Below the pieces are notes generated by a model. The model was given only the letters and a program-made list of their open reading frames with translations, did not search any database and was not told the DNA's origin. Made by a program: the position numbers and the translations under genes. From Paenibacillus doosanensis (GTDB taxonomy: Bacteria; Bacillota; Bacilli; Paenibacillales; NBRC-103111): a stretch of 64,000 nucleotides of DNA. Within the stretch, counting starts at the first letter, position 1; each line of letters opens with the position of its first letter. The stretch is from positions 26,801-90,800 of the forward strand of contig NZ_JANYUY010000032.1 in NCBI RefSeq assembly GCF_025060755.1, given 5' to 3'. Below are positions 26,800 to 36,439 of this stretch, piece by piece.

Positions 26800-26843
26800 C
26801 CGCGGCTTGGCGCGTTTCTCTCAAACAGAACGCCGGGCCGCGG
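26800..26843 (+). terminator. GC-rich hairpin after the desulfurase gene
   Basis: CCGCGGC pairs with GCCGCGG, extended inside by GGCG/CGCC, with a loop of about 18 bases. No T-tract follows, so termination is uncertain; it may protect the 3' end. Confidence 0.4.
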
Positions 26844-26957
26844 CGGATTGTCCGACAAGTGAGCTAGCTTTGCCATTACTGCGGCAAAGAGGCTCCCGTT
26901 TGCCAATTCGGTAAACAAATGTTTAATTAAGATTGCTGCTTCAGGAGGACGTCTCCA

Positions 26958-27482
26958 TTGAAAAGAGCGCGTGACGTGATCGGACTGCCGGTATTTTGCG
27001 TACAGACCGGCAAGCAGGTAGGTATAGCCAAGGATTTGCTGCTTGGCGACGCTTGGCATTTGGAAGCCGTGCTGTTGGAGACGAAGAGCTGGTTTGCCTC
27101 TCCAAGCTGCATTATGTGGAAAGACGTCATCGCACTAGGCGACGACGCCATTACGATTGCCAATGAAGAAGTCATCAGCCGGATGGAGGATGAGGGAGAA
27201 GCTTTCACTTCGCTCCTCAATGGGGACAGGAAGCTCAAAGGAATGCCGGTCCTTACGGTCAACGGACAGCAATTAGGCATTGTCGACGACGTTTATTTGG
27301 ACCCGAATAAGGGCAAAAAGGTAATAGGATACGAATTGACGGAAGGCTTCATCTCCGACTTGAAAGAAGGGCGCAAATGGCTTCCTTTGCCGGAAACCGT
27401 AACGGTAGGCGAAGACGCGATTATCGTACCCGTTCATTGCAACGATACATTGGAAGAAAGTTATATACCAATTGAAGAATAG
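26958..27482 (+). CDS. PRC-barrel domain protein (YrrD-like)
   Basis: 174 aa, starting at TTG after AGGAGGA. Two PRC-barrel-like beta domains are visible: residues ~1-85 (VIGLPVFCVQTGKQVGIAKDLLL) and ~90-165 (LKGMPVLTVNGQQLGIVDDVYLDP). The same region of B. subtilis encodes the PRC-barrel protein YrrD. The role is unknown; PRC-barrels often mediate protein or RNA contacts. It lies 11 bases before a zinc-ribbon gene, so the two probably form an operon. Confidence 0.85.
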   Translation: MKRARDVIGLPVFCVQTGKQVGIAKDLLLGDAWHLEAVLLETKSWFASPSCIMWKDVIALGDDAITIANEEVISRMEDEGEAFTSLLNGDRKLKGMPVLTVNGQQLGIVDDVYLDPNKGKKVIGYELTEGFISDLKEGRKWLPLPETVTVGEDAIIVPVHCNDTLEESYIPIEE

Positions 27483-27493
27483 GGTGATTCAAT

Positions 27494-27691
27494 ATGCTAC
27501 GTTGTCCAAATTGCAATTCCAAAGATATCGGCAAAATCGGTTCCCATCAATTTTACTGCTGGGGTTGCTTTATTGAACTGACGGTAAACGGCGAGAAAAT
27601 GTCCGTATACCAAGTGGAAGAAGACGGGACGTTAAGCTCCCTGGACGATTTATTTTTCGAAGAGGAAATTCCTCAAGTTCATGCGAACTAA
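27494..27691 (+). CDS. Small zinc-ribbon protein, 65 aa
   Basis: It opens with RCPNCNSKDIGKIG and FYCWGCFIEL, two CxxC knuckles 16 residues apart that should bind one zinc ion. The remaining part is acidic (LDDLFFEEEIPQ). The ATG follows AGGGTGATT. It is probably translated with the PRC-barrel gene. It resembles small regulatory or RNA-binding zinc ribbons, but I cannot name its function. A strong terminator follows. Confidence 0.8.
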   Translation: MLRCPNCNSKDIGKIGSHQFYCWGCFIELTVNGEKMSVYQVEEDGTLSSLDDLFFEEEIPQVHAN

Positions 27692-27720
27692 ACCGGGGCT
27701 TTTTGCGGTCCCGGCTTCCG

Positions 27721-27776
27721 GTCGCATCGACTAACCGCCGCAGCAGGCGGATTAGACGATGCGACTTTTTTGTTGT
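27721..27776 (+). terminator. Strong terminator after the zinc-ribbon gene
   Basis: GTCGCATCG pairs with CGATGCGAC, with an inner CTAACCGCC/GGCGGATTAG stem, and TTTTTT follows. The dispersed repeat copy 2 begins at the end of this T-tract. Confidence 0.9.
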
Positions 27777-27943
27777 TTAGGAAATGATGCGCAGCCATAT
27801 CCTGTGGAAATCCGGGTTCTCCCCCGAAAGGAATGTCTACCCCTAGAACGATCCCAGAGGAAGGGTTAGACGCCGATCCAGCTTAGGCTGGATGCGGACG
27901 GAATAAGCTTCAGAGCGTCACGTCACTTTTGGGGGATTTGTTC
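27772..27943 (+). repeat. Dispersed 172-bp structured repeat, copy 2
   Basis: Same length and orientation as copy 1. It begins at GTTGTTTAGG right after the terminator T-tract and ends GGATTTGTTC. The stems ATCCAGC-TTAG-GCTGGAT, GTCTACCC/GGGTTAGAC and the long-range TCCCCCGAAAG with CTTTTGGGGGA are all present. Stem AGGAAAT/ATATCCT has one mismatch. It lies about 150 bases upstream of the AI-2E family gene. Confidence 0.85.
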
Positions 27944-28095
27944 TTACGGAAGTTAGCCATTATCCAAATGTATTCGCCGGCGGGCAAGTTATGCCCGCTT
28001 TCTGGAGAAATCGGGCCGCGGAGGATTAAATAGCAAGGTTGTACATATACTGTAAAGGAGCCCGGACAGAAAGAAGCAAGAGGCAGGTGAAATAT

Positions 28096-29166
28096 GTGGA
28101 TCGGTTTTATAAAAGTCAATTGTTTACGGTCCTTGTCTATATATTGTTGAGCTTGCTGATTTTGTTCATGCTGCTGCAAATCCGTCCGATGATCACGGCC
28201 ATCTACGGTTTTTTCAAGGAAATATTGGCTCCGTTTATTATAGCGATGATTATATCGTACGTGCTCAATCCGGTCGTTTCTTTGCTCAATGCGAGGAAGG
28301 TGCCCCGCACCGTGGCGGTGCTGCTGATCTACGCCGTATTTATTTTGTCTACGACCGTCGTGCTGATGAACATCATTCCGATGTTTATGACGCAGCTGGC
28401 ACAGCTGAACAACCATTTGCCGCAGCTGGCGATGAAGGCGCAGGGCATCGTCGACGACATGAACCGGGTGCAGTTTTTGCCGGACAGCGTCCGCACCGGG
28501 ATCAATCAGTCGCTCAATAAGCTGGAAAACGGGATCTCCTTGGCGATTTCCGAATATATCGACGGAATCGGCAGTACGATCAATATGCTGTTTATTGCGT
28601 TTATTATTCCGTTTCTGGCCTTTTATATATTGAAAGATTTCCAGTTGATCGAGAAGACGGTGCTCGCCATCGTGCCCAAAGCGAAGCGCAAGCAGGTCAT
28701 CACGCTACTCGTGGATATGGATACGGCGCTCGGCAACTACATTCGCGGGCAGTTTCTCGTTTGCATGATTATCGGCATTTTGGCTTATTTGGGATATTGG
28801 GCGATAGGGATGCCTTATGCGCTGCTGCTGGCGTGTCTTGTAGCGGTTTTTAACATCATCCCTTACCTCGGTCCGTTTTTCGGCGCGGCTCCCGCAATCG
28901 TTATGGCTTCGACGATTTCGCTGAAAATGGTGCTGATGGTGGCGCTGGTCAATACGATCTGCCAAATACTCGAAGGCAACGTCATTTCGCCGCAGGTCGT
29001 CGGGCGCTCGCTCAAAATGCATCCGCTGCTTATTATTTTCGCTTTGCTCGTCGGCGGCGAGCTGGCCGGGGTCGTGGGGCTGATTTTGGCCGTACCCTTT
29101 TTCGCGGTGATGAAGGTTATCCTGCAGCATGTGTTTATGTACTATGTGCATAGGCGCACGACTTAG
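28096..29166 (+). CDS. AI-2E family transporter (YrrI-like)
   Basis: 356 aa from a GTG start (MDRFYKSQLF), preceded by GAGGCAGGTG; the frame is open further upstream to 28039 but without a good ribosome site. It has about eight membrane helices, with the family features PFIIAMIISYVLNPVV near the N-terminus and IPYLGPFFGAAPAIVMA plus LEGNVISPQVVGRSLKMHP in the C-terminal half. Members include the TqsA exporter and Na+(Li+)/H+ antiporters, so the substrate is not certain. B. subtilis YrrI lies at the same place, upstream of alaS. Confidence 0.9.
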   Translation: MDRFYKSQLFTVLVYILLSLLILFMLLQIRPMITAIYGFFKEILAPFIIAMIISYVLNPVVSLLNARKVPRTVAVLLIYAVFILSTTVVLMNIIPMFMTQLAQLNNHLPQLAMKAQGIVDDMNRVQFLPDSVRTGINQSLNKLENGISLAISEYIDGIGSTINMLFIAFIIPFLAFYILKDFQLIEKTVLAIVPKAKRKQVITLLVDMDTALGNYIRGQFLVCMIIGILAYLGYWAIGMPYALLLACLVAVFNIIPYLGPFFGAAPAIVMASTISLKMVLMVALVNTICQILEGNVISPQVVGRSLKMHPLLIIFALLVGGELAGVVGLILAVPFFAVMKVILQHVFMYYVHRRTT

Positions 29167-29308
29167 CTGATCTATTTGCGGACGAGATATGAAAAAAGTG
29201 AAACCATTGGTTAACGTTCATCGTATTAAATGGAGCGTCTACAAACCTGTGAAGACGAGCCGGCGAATGAACGGATAAGCAAACAAACGAATACGCAAAC
29301 TGTTTTGG

Positions 29309-29336
29309 AGGAGCCTGTCACCAAGGGCTCCTTTTT
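29309..29336 (+). terminator. Terminator between the AI-2E gene and the ArsB/NhaD gene
   Basis: AGGAGCC pairs with GGCTCCT around a 10-base loop, followed by TTTTG. It sits 41 bases before the next start and could also act as a leader attenuator. Confidence 0.65.
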
Positions 29337-29376
29337 GCCTTTTTCAGGTACCGGGAATATGTTTAGGAGGGTCTCT

Positions 29377-30657
29377 ATGGAACAACAAGCTTGGATAGCA
29401 ATCGGCATTTTTTTGGTTATTTACGCGCTCATTATTACGGAAAAAATTCATCGCACGATCGTTGCGATGATCGGCGGCATATTGATGATCGTTATGGGCA
29501 TCGTCGATCAGGGCGCAGCTTTGCATCATATCGACTTCAACACGCTGGGGCTGCTGATCGGAATGATGATCATCGTCGGCATCACCGCGGAGACGGGGCT
29601 GTTTCGGTATATCGCCGTATGGTCCGCCAAGAAGGTTCAGGGCCACCCGGTTCGCATTCTTATTGTGCTCTGCATCGTGACGGCCGTCGGCTCCGCCTTC
29701 CTGGACAATGTAACGACGGTGCTGCTCATGGTGCCGGTCACGTTAAGCATTACTCGGCAGCTGCAAGTAAACCCCGTCCCGTTCTTGATCACGCAAATTA
29801 TGTCCTCCAATATCGGCGGCACGGCGACGCTCATCGGCGATCCGCCTAACATTATGATCGGCAGCGCGGTAGAGGAACTGACTTTCATGTCGTTCATTAA
29901 CAATTTGAGCTTGATTTCACTTCTTATCTTACTGGTGACGCTTCCTTTCTTTGTGCTGATTTACCGCAAACAAATCAAGACGACCGACGAACTGCGGCTT
30001 GGCATGATGGACATGGATGAAAGAGCGGAGATTAAAGATCCCGTTCTGCTCAAAAAATGCATTGTAGTGCTTGGCCTGACGATCATCGGTTTCTTCGTGC
30101 ATCAGCTGGTTCACCTGGAATCGGCGACGGTTGCGCTGGCCGGAGCGTTTTTGCTTCTGCTGCTGACCGGAGAGCATTATCTTGAGGAAGCGTTCCACAG
30201 GGTGGAATGGACGACCATTTTCTTCTTTGTCGGACTGTTCGTGCTTGTAGGCGGATTGGTAGAGACCGGAGTCATTGCCAAGCTGGCGACCTATGCGATG
30301 GAAATAACCGGAGGGGATGTAACCAAATCGGCCGTTCTGATTTTATGGCTTAGTGCCGTCGCCTCGGCGTTTCTGGATAATATTCCGTTCGTAGCGACGA
30401 TGATTCCCCTCATACAGGAGATGGGAGCGATGGGCGTCTCCGATCTGGAGCCGCTGTGGTGGAGTCTTGCGCTCGGCGCATGTCTGGGAGGCAACGGATC
30501 GCTGATCGGAGCCAGCGCCAATCTGATTGTCGCCGGAATATCGGGCAGAGAAGGGCATCCGATTTCGTTCATGAAGTATTTCAAGATCGCTTTCCCGCTT
30601 ATGCTTTTGTCGGTCGCCATCGCCAACATATATGTGTACTTCCGCTACTTGGCGTGA
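29377..30657 (+). CDS. ArsB/NhaD-family ion transporter (IT superfamily)
   Basis: 426 aa from the ATG at 29377, which follows TTTAGGAGGG; the frame is open 147 bases upstream through the terminator, so the longer start is rejected. It has about eleven membrane segments. IT-superfamily motifs are repeated in the two halves: VGSAFLDNVTTVLLMVPV with NIGGTATLIGDPPNIMIG, and ASAFLDNIPFVATMIPL with LGGNGSLIGASANLIVAG. It may export Na+, arsenite or an organic anion; the sequence does not decide. It is not part of the B. subtilis gene order here, so it is probably an insertion between yrrI and alaS. Confidence 0.9.
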   Translation: MEQQAWIAIGIFLVIYALIITEKIHRTIVAMIGGILMIVMGIVDQGAALHHIDFNTLGLLIGMMIIVGITAETGLFRYIAVWSAKKVQGHPVRILIVLCIVTAVGSAFLDNVTTVLLMVPVTLSITRQLQVNPVPFLITQIMSSNIGGTATLIGDPPNIMIGSAVEELTFMSFINNLSLISLLILLVTLPFFVLIYRKQIKTTDELRLGMMDMDERAEIKDPVLLKKCIVVLGLTIIGFFVHQLVHLESATVALAGAFLLLLLTGEHYLEEAFHRVEWTTIFFFVGLFVLVGGLVETGVIAKLATYAMEITGGDVTKSAVLILWLSAVASAFLDNIPFVATMIPLIQEMGAMGVSDLEPLWWSLALGACLGGNGSLIGASANLIVAGISGREGHPISFMKYFKIAFPLMLLSVAIANIYVYFRYLA

Positions 30658-30716
30658 CGGTTCGGCCGGGCATTTTCCGTTGACGGAGTCCGCCCTGCCC
30701 GGTCTTGGCCGCTCAG

Positions 30717-30746
30717 TTGACAGTCCGGCGGCGGAACGTATATAAT
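30717..30746 (+). promoter_or_regulatory. Consensus SigA promoter of alaS
   Basis: A perfect TTGACA (30717-30722), an 18-bp spacer and a perfect TATAAT (30741-30746), immediately upstream of the alaS T-box leader. Confidence 0.88.
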
Positions 30747-30752
30747 CTCCTT

Positions 30753-31050
30753 AATATAGTGCAAAATAATGGATAGAACGAAAGCGTTGATGAAATCAAG
30801 TAAGCCGTAGACCTTGTTCAGAGAGAAGGTTCCGGAGCGTGCACTCGGTGCTGCGCCGGCTGCGAGAGCCTTTACATGAAGGATGGCTGAAAGCTCATTT
30901 CGGAGTGCGGAACAAATCCGCCGGATGGACTCGTTATACGTCTAATTAAGGAGATTATACGGCTGTCGGTCTGCCGATCGGCAAGGCGGCTGTATGATAA
31001 CCAGGGTGGTACCGCGATCAATTCGTCCCTGTTTGCAGGGGCGATTTTTT
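30753..31050 (+). promoter_or_regulatory. T-box leader of alaS
   Basis: It contains the AGTA box (AAGTAA, 30798-30803), the AGAGAG bulge, and the T-box core AGGGTGGTACCGCG (31003-31016) before a terminator. Stem I closes by GAAAT (30792-30796) with ATTTC (30897-30901), and the distal helix by CCTT/AAGG. The specifier is GCT (30893-30895, Ala), and the T in TGGT matches A73 of tRNA-Ala. Uncharged tRNA-Ala should promote read-through into alaS. Confidence 0.92.
31024..31050 (+). terminator. T-box-controlled terminator of alaS
   Basis: CGTCCCTG pairs with CAGGGGCG around TTTG and is followed by ATTTTTT. Confidence 0.85.
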
Positions 31051-31089
31051 ATTTTGTTCAAGCCAAGAATTTTAGGAGGTCAATCCATC

Positions 31090-33720
31090 ATGAAAGCCAG
31101 TGAAATTCGTTCCAAATGGTTAGCTTTTTTTGAAAGCAAAGGGCATAAGATCGAGCCGAGCGCTCCGCTCGTGCCGCATAACGATCCGTCCCTGTTGTGG
31201 ATCAATGCGGGCATGGCTCCTCTGAAGCCTTATTTCGACGGCCGGGTCGTCCCGGACAATCCGCGGATTGCGAACTCGCAGAAGTGCATCCGCACCAACG
31301 ACATTGAAAATGTCGGCAAAACCCGCCGTCACCATACGTTCTTCGAGATGCTGGGCAACTTCTCCATCGGCGACTATTTCAAAGAGGAAGTGATTACTTG
31401 GGCGTGGGAATTCTTGACAGGCAAGGAATGGCTCGCTCTCGATCCGGAGCGGCTGTCGGTTACGGTATATCCTGAGGATACGGAAGCGTTTGAATTTTGG
31501 AATAAAAAGATCGGTCTGCCGGAAGAGCGAATTTACAAGCTCGAGGATAACTTCTGGGATATCGGCGAAGGCCCGTGCGGACCTTGTACGGAAATTTTCT
31601 ACGACCGCGGCGAAGCTTACGGCGATTTGAACGATCCGGAATGCTGGCCCGGCGGGGAAAACGAGCGCTTCCTCGAAGTGTGGAACCTCGTCTTCTCCCA
31701 GTTCAACCATAATAAGGACGGCAGCTACACGCCGCTTCCGAATAAAAACATCGATACCGGCGCAGGTCTTGAACGCTTCGCCAGCGTGCTGCAGGATGTC
31801 GATTCGAACTTCGACACCGATTTGTTCCAGCCGATCATTCAAGAGACATGCAAGCTGGCCGGCGTCACCTATAACGAGAACGAAGAGACCGATGTCGCGC
31901 TGAAAGTGATCGCCGACCATATCCGTACCGTCGTATTCTCCGTCGGAGACGGCGTGCTTCCGTCCAACGAAGGCCGCGGCTACATTATTCGCCGTCTGCT
32001 GCGCCGCGCCGTGCGCTACGGCAAAGTGATCGGTCTGGATAAGCCGTTCCTGCACACGCTCACTCCGGTCGTCGGGGAAGTCATGGGCGTCTACTATCCG
32101 GAAGTCGTCGACAAGCGCGAATTTATCGAAAAGGTAATTCGCACCGAGGAGGAACGCTTCCACGAAACGTTGTCCGACGGTTTGGCGATTTTGGCGGAAA
32201 TGGCGGAGAAAGCCCGCAAGGAAGGCAGCACGCAAATCAGCGGGCCGGATGCGTTCAAGCTATACGATACGTACGGCTTCCCGTTCGATTTGACCGAAGA
32301 CTTCGCTGCGGAAAAAGGCATGACGGTCGACCGCGAAGGCTTCGACGCAGCGATGCAGGAGCAGCGCGACCGCGCCAGAGCGGCCCGGCAGGATGCCGAG
32401 AGCATGAAGGTCCAAGGCGGGCCGCTGGCCGATTTTACGGTTAAAAGCGAATTTGTTGGGTATAATGAATTGGTAACTACTGCTAAGGTCATCGCCATCG
32501 TGCACGAGAACCAGTTCGTCGACTTGGTCGGCGTAGGCGAGACGTGCCAGGTGATTTTGGACCGCACGCCATTCTATGCGGAGAGCGGCGGTCAAGTGAG
32601 CGACCACGGAACGATCACCGCAGGCGATCTGCGTCTGAACGTCGAGGATGTCGCCAAGGCGCCTCACGGACAGCATGTCATGACGGTTAGCGTACAATCG
32701 GGCGTACTGCGCAAAGGCGATACGGTCGAAGCTGCCGTGAATCAGGAGCTGCGCGAAGATATTGTTAAAAACCATACGGCTACGCATTTGCTGCACAAAG
32801 CGCTCAAAGAGGTGCTGGGCGAGCATGTCAATCAGGCCGGATCGCTCGTTGCGCCGGAACGTTTGCGGTTCGACTTCTCCCATTTCGGCGGCATCAGCGC
32901 GGAAGAGCTTCAGGATATCGAACGGCGCGTCAACCGCCAAATCTGGAAGAGCACTCCGCTGAACATTGCGCTGAAGCCGATTGCCGAAGCGAAGGCGATG
33001 GGAGCGATGGCGCTGTTCGGCGAAAAATACGGCGACATCGTCCGCGTCGTGCAAGTCGGCGACTACAGCCTTGAGCTGTGCGGAGGATGCCATGTCGGCA
33101 ATACGAGCCAGATCGGCTTATTTAAAATCGTCAGCGAATCGGGTATCGGCTCCGGCGTACGCCGGATTGAGGCGGTAACGGGCCGCAACGCCTACGAATA
33201 TTTGGACGGACAGCTGGAGCTGCTTCGCGACGCGGCGGGACTGCTGAAGGCGAATATCCAGGACGTGCCGAAGCGGATCGACGGTTTGTTCGCGCAAATG
33301 AAGGAGCTCTCCCGCGAGAACGAGTCGCTCAAGGCGAAGCTCGGCAAGATCGAAGCCGGCTCGCTCGCCGAGCAGGTGAAACAGGTGCAAGGCGTCAGCC
33401 TGCTGGCCGCTCAAGTGAGCGCGGGCGATATGGAGTCGCTGCGCGGCATCGTCGACCAGATGAAGGGCAAGCTGAACTCGGCCGTCATCGTCCTCGGCGC
33501 CGCGACCGAAGATAAAGTCAATCTCGTCGCCGCAGTAACGCCGGATTTGACGGCCAAAGGCTACCATGCCGGGAAGCTGATCAAAGAAACGGCCGCTATC
33601 GTCGGCGGCAGCGGCGGAGGCCGTCCGGACATGGCTCAGGCCGGAGGCAAGGACGCTTCCAAGCTTCAGGAGGCTTTGAGCAACGTCGAGAAGCTGATTG
33701 CCGCGCAAGTGAACGTGTAG
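31090..33720 (+). CDS. alaS: Alanyl-tRNA synthetase
   Basis: 876 aa, normal length, from the ATG after TTAGGAGG; the frame is open upstream through the T-box but that is leader RNA. The class II core opens with [20 protein letters not shown] and motif 2 region [20 protein letters not shown]. The editing domain carries the zinc-binding [11 protein letters not shown] and CGGCHV. The C-terminal DHHA1 domain ends with [11 protein letters not shown]. Charges tRNA-Ala and edits mischarged Ser/Gly. Regulated by the T-box leader. Confidence 0.98.
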   Translation: MKASEIRSKWLAFFESKGHKIEPSAPLVPHNDPSLLWINAGMAPLKPYFDGRVVPDNPRIANSQKCIRTNDIENVGKTRRHHTFFEMLGNFSIGDYFKEEVITWAWEFLTGKEWLALDPERLSVTVYPEDTEAFEFWNKKIGLPEERIYKLEDNFWDIGEGPCGPCTEIFYDRGEAYGDLNDPECWPGGENERFLEVWNLVFSQFNHNKDGSYTPLPNKNIDTGAGLERFASVLQDVDSNFDTDLFQPIIQETCKLAGVTYNENEETDVALKVIADHIRTVVFSVGDGVLPSNEGRGYIIRRLLRRAVRYGKVIGLDKPFLHTLTPVVGEVMGVYYPEVVDKREFIEKVIRTEEERFHETLSDGLAILAEMAEKARKEGSTQISGPDAFKLYDTYGFPFDLTEDFAAEKGMTVDREGFDAAMQEQRDRARAARQDAESMKVQGGPLADFTVKSEFVGYNELVTTAKVIAIVHENQFVDLVGVGETCQVILDRTPFYAESGGQVSDHGTITAGDLRLNVEDVAKAPHGQHVMTVSVQSGVLRKGDTVEAAVNQELREDIVKNHTATHLLHKALKEVLGEHVNQAGSLVAPERLRFDFSHFGGISAEELQDIERRVNRQIWKSTPLNIALKPIAEAKAMGAMALFGEKYGDIVRVVQVGDYSLELCGGCHVGNTSQIGLFKIVSESGIGSGVRRIEAVTGRNAYEYLDGQLELLRDAAGLLKANIQDVPKRIDGLFAQMKELSRENESLKAKLGKIEAGSLAEQVKQVQGVSLLAAQVSAGDMESLRGIVDQMKGKLNSAVIVLGAATEDKVNLVAAVTPDLTAKGYHAGKLIKETAAIVGGSGGGRPDMAQAGGKDASKLQEALSNVEKLIAAQVNV

Positions 33721-33855
33721 CTGACATTTGTTGAAATAAATTTGTTCTGTCAAGAGGAATTATTCGACAAACAGCGAATATAAGAAGGTATTGGCTGTTG
33801 TATGCTTCGTTCGACAGCGGAGGTTTCACATTTCTGTGTCTAAGGGGGTGCCCAG

Positions 33856-34119
33856 ATGAGTTCGATGGATAAAACGATGAAGTTCAACGTAAAAGCGGAA
33901 GAAATCGAAACATCGCCCAAGGAAGTCATGCTGGCGGTATATGACGCGCTTCAGGAGAAAGGCTATAATCCGATCAACCAGATCGTCGGATACCTTTTGT
34001 CTGGAGACCCGGCTTATATTCCCCGCCATAACAATGCAAGGAGCATAATCCGCAAGCGGGAGCGGGATGAGTTGATCGAGGAGCTCGTTCGTTCGTACTT
34101 GCACCAGCATAAATCATAA
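33856..34119 (+). CDS. ireB: IreB/ReoM family regulator (UPF0297, YrzL)
   Basis: 87 aa, the usual size. In Enterococcus IreB, and in Listeria ReoM, the protein is phosphorylated by a PASTA-domain kinase and controls ClpCP-dependent turnover of MurA, so it tunes entry into peptidoglycan synthesis. A threonine at position 7 ([10 protein letters not shown]) matches the phosphorylated Thr7 of Listeria ReoM. The core [20 protein letters not shown] and YIPRHNNAR is highly conserved. The ATG follows AAGGGGGTG. It is followed by ruvX as in B. subtilis. Confidence 0.95.
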   Translation: MSSMDKTMKFNVKAEEIETSPKEVMLAVYDALQEKGYNPINQIVGYLLSGDPAYIPRHNNARSIIRKRERDELIEELVRSYLHQHKS

Positions 34120-34131
34120 GCAGACATCCAG

Positions 34132-34164
34132 GCGCGGGCGTCTGACACGCTCGCGCTTGCTTTT
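34132..34164 (+). terminator. Hairpin between ireB and ruvX
   Basis: GCGCGGGCGT pairs with ACGCTCGCGC (one mismatch) around CTGAC, then TTGCTTTT. It may partially terminate or separate ireB from ruvX. Confidence 0.45.
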
Positions 34165-34187
34165 CTCGGATTGGGAGTACGAAAAGC

Positions 34188-34607
34188 ATGGAAAGGTTAA
34201 TGGGTTTGGATTACGGCGACAAGACGATCGGCATCGCGGTAAGCGATGAGCTCGGCTGGACGGCGCAAGGGGTGGAAACGATCCGGCGTTCGACCGGGGA
34301 GCGCGATCTGGCCAGAATTCGCGAATTGATCGCGCAGTACGACGTTCGCGAGCTTGTTGTCGGATTACCGAAAAATATGAACAACACGATCGGGCCGCGT
34401 GGCGAGCTATGTATCGCCTTCGCCGACGCATTGCGGAGCGCGCTGCAAATGCCCGTTCATATGTACGACGAACGGCTGACAACGGCATCCGCGCAGCGAA
34501 CTTTGCTTGAAGCCGACGTAAGTCGCAAGAAACGAAAGCTGGTCATCGACAAAATGGCCGCTGCGCTTATTTTGCAAGGATATATGGATTCCAATAAGAA
34601 GAGGTGA
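34188..34607 (+). CDS. ruvX: RuvX/YqgF family Holliday-junction resolvase-like nuclease
   Basis: 139 aa RNase H-fold protein (B. subtilis YrrK). YqgF-family proteins also process the 5' end of pre-16S rRNA in E. coli. Acidic active-site residues are in MGLDYGDKTIGIAVSDELG, the following VVGLPKNMNNTIGPRGE loop and YDERLTTASAQRTL. The ATG is preceded by TTGGGAG. It precedes the DUF1292 genes, the conserved Firmicute order. Confidence 0.94.
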   Translation: MERLMGLDYGDKTIGIAVSDELGWTAQGVETIRRSTGERDLARIRELIAQYDVRELVVGLPKNMNNTIGPRGELCIAFADALRSALQMPVHMYDERLTTASAQRTLLEADVSRKKRKLVIDKMAAALILQGYMDSNKKR

Positions 34608-34612
34608 TTGGC

Positions 34613-34921
34613 ATGTCTAAAGAGGAACAACTGCAGGAAGAAGAGCTGGATATCATTGTTATTCCGGATGACGACGGCAATGAAGAGGAGTTTGAAGTGG
34701 TTGCCAGATTTGAAGTTGACGGCTCGGACAAAAAGTATTTGATGGTTGTTCCGGTCGACGCCGATGAGGAATCCGACGAGGTGTACGCATTCCGCTACGA
34801 GGAAGACGGAGACGATCTGCAATTGTACACCATCGAAGACGAGGAAGAGTGGAACATTGTGGAGGAAACCTTCAATACGCTGATGGACGAAGCGGCTGAA
34901 GACGAAGAAGACTCCCGATAA
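34613..34921 (+). CDS. DUF1292 family protein (YrzB-like), copy 1
   Basis: 102 aa, very acidic. The DUF1292 pattern is clear: DIIVIPDDDGNEEEFEVVARFEVDG, then KYLMVVPVDADEES and LYTIEDEEEWNIVEETFNTL. I chose the ATG after AGAGGTG rather than the GTG nine bases upstream. The function of the family is unknown; it is conserved next to ruvX and mltG in Bacilli. A related gene follows immediately. Confidence 0.9.
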   Translation: MSKEEQLQEEELDIIVIPDDDGNEEEFEVVARFEVDGSDKKYLMVVPVDADEESDEVYAFRYEEDGDDLQLYTIEDEEEWNIVEETFNTLMDEAAEDEEDSR

Positions 34922-34943
34922 GCCAGGCACAGGAGGCATTCCT

Positions 34944-35246
34944 TTGTACGATTTACAAGATATGAAAGAAACGAATCAGTTGCGCGACGCATACGGAGAT
35001 GATATTATTTTGTATGACGACCGCGAACGATCCATGACTTACAAGCTTCTGGCCGAGTTTCTGCTGGGCGACCGCGGCTATGCGGTACTTCAGCGGGAGA
35101 ACGCCAAGAATGAAGAGCCGGAGCTATTCCGGGTAACTTCCACCGCTGGCGGTGAGCTTGAATTGGAAACCATAGATGATGATGAGGAGTGGGAAAACGT
35201 CTCCGAGCTGTATGACGAGATGACGTTCCCGCAGGACGAAATGTAG
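34944..35246 (+). CDS. DUF1292 family protein, copy 2
   Basis: 100 aa, starting at TTG after AGGAGGC. Shares the family layout with its neighbour: a front segment DIILYDDRERSMTYKLLAEF, a middle GYAVLQRENAKNEEPELFRV and the ending LETIDDDEEWENVSELYDEM. The order ruvX, two DUF1292 genes, mltG suggests a local gene duplication followed by strong divergence. The function is unknown. It is probably co-transcribed with copy 1 and mltG. Confidence 0.8.
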   Translation: MYDLQDMKETNQLRDAYGDDIILYDDRERSMTYKLLAEFLLGDRGYAVLQRENAKNEEPELFRVTSTAGGELELETIDDDEEWENVSELYDEMTFPQDEM

Positions 35247-35348
35247 AAGACTACAATTTGTTATTTTTCATAAATGGCGAGCGGAGAACATCATCCGCTC
35301 GTTTTCGTTGTTGGTCGATACAGATTTGGAAGGAGAGCAAGATCGCCA

Positions 35349-36413
35349 GTGTCTGCAGCAATGAAATCGGCGGGAAAGCGGGTCTTATGGACTGTTATCA
35401 TCATCGGATTAGCCGCCGTATTAAGTTTGGGGCAATACGTGCGGCATATGCTGACTCCGGCCCCGGCCAAGGAAGGAGCGGTCCGTGTGGACATTCCTCC
35501 CGGCACGGGTTCCGTTCAGATCGCCGCAAAGCTTGAGAACGCGGGACTGATCCGCAGCGCTTCCCTGTTTACGTATTACTTGAAATACAAAGGAGAAGGG
35601 GCCAAATTCCAAGCGGGCGAATATGAAATGGTTCCCGGAATGACGATTGACGCCATCATCGATACGCTGAATAAAGGATTGACGATCAAGGAACAGGGGA
35701 TCAAGCTTACGGTTCCCGAAGGCTACACGATCAAACAAATCGCGGACAAAATCGGCCAGCAATTCGGGACGGACCCCGAGGTACTGCTGAAGACGGCCCA
35801 GGAGTACAAAGGATTCAGCGCCAAGGTGTACGCGGCGATTCCGGATAATCCGCAGCTGTCAAACCGTCTGGAAGGCTACCTGTTCCCTGAAACCTACGAA
35901 TGGAAGAAAGAGATAGAGCCGCAGGACATGCTCGATCAAATGATGCTGGAGCTGGACAAGAAGCTGTCGGGACTTCCGGCGGATTGGGAGCGGAAGCTTG
36001 CGGAGCGAGGCCAGAGCTTTCATCAGATGATGACGGTCGCTTCGCTGATCGAAAGGGAAGTCGTACTGGACGAAGAACGTCCTCTGGTCGGCAGCGTTAT
36101 TTATAACCGTCTTCAGAAAGGAATGCCGCTGCAGATCGACGCGACCGTACAGTATTTGTTCGATAAACCGAAGGAACGGCTTTATGAGAAGGATTTGCAA
36201 GTCGAAAGCCCTTATAATACGTATTTGCATGCCGGATTGCCGCCGGGGCCTATCGCGAGCCCCAGCCTGTCTTCGATCAAGGCGGCGATTGAACCCGCCG
36301 ACACGAAGTATTTGTTCTATGTGACGAAAAAGGACGGCGGCAAAGGCCATTTGTTCGCCGAAACCTATGAACAGCATCAGCAAAATATTGCGGCCAGCAA
36401 GAAAAATCAATAG
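35349..36413 (+). CDS. mltG: Endolytic murein transglycosylase MltG
   Basis: 354 aa from GTG 35349, which lies after GGAAGGAG; an ATG four codons later is the alternative. One N-terminal membrane anchor (VLWTVIIIGLAAVLSLGQYV), then a LysM-like segment (VDIPPGTGSVQIAAKLENAGLI) and the YceG catalytic domain with the conserved Glu in VASLIEREV, GYLFPETY, NRLQKGMPLQIDATVQY and YNTYLHAGLPPGPIASP. It cleaves nascent glycan strands at the outer face of the membrane. B. subtilis YrrL occupies the same position. Confidence 0.95.
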   Translation: MSAAMKSAGKRVLWTVIIIGLAAVLSLGQYVRHMLTPAPAKEGAVRVDIPPGTGSVQIAAKLENAGLIRSASLFTYYLKYKGEGAKFQAGEYEMVPGMTIDAIIDTLNKGLTIKEQGIKLTVPEGYTIKQIADKIGQQFGTDPEVLLKTAQEYKGFSAKVYAAIPDNPQLSNRLEGYLFPETYEWKKEIEPQDMLDQMMLELDKKLSGLPADWERKLAERGQSFHQMMTVASLIEREVVLDEERPLVGSVIYNRLQKGMPLQIDATVQYLFDKPKERLYEKDLQVESPYNTYLHAGLPPGPIASPSLSSIKAAIEPADTKYLFYVTKKDGGKGHLFAETYEQHQQNIAASKKNQ

Positions 36414-36439
36414 AAATTATAGCAGGGGAGAATGAAGCC

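Noticed and set aside
28039..28095. N-terminal extension of the AI-2E family protein to 28039
   Set aside because: The extra 19 residues are basic and not family-like, with no ribosome site; GTG 28096 has one and gives the usual length.
30994..31089. N-terminal extension of alaS to 30994
   Set aside because: It would translate the T-box sequence and terminator; the ATG at 31090 has an excellent ribosome site.
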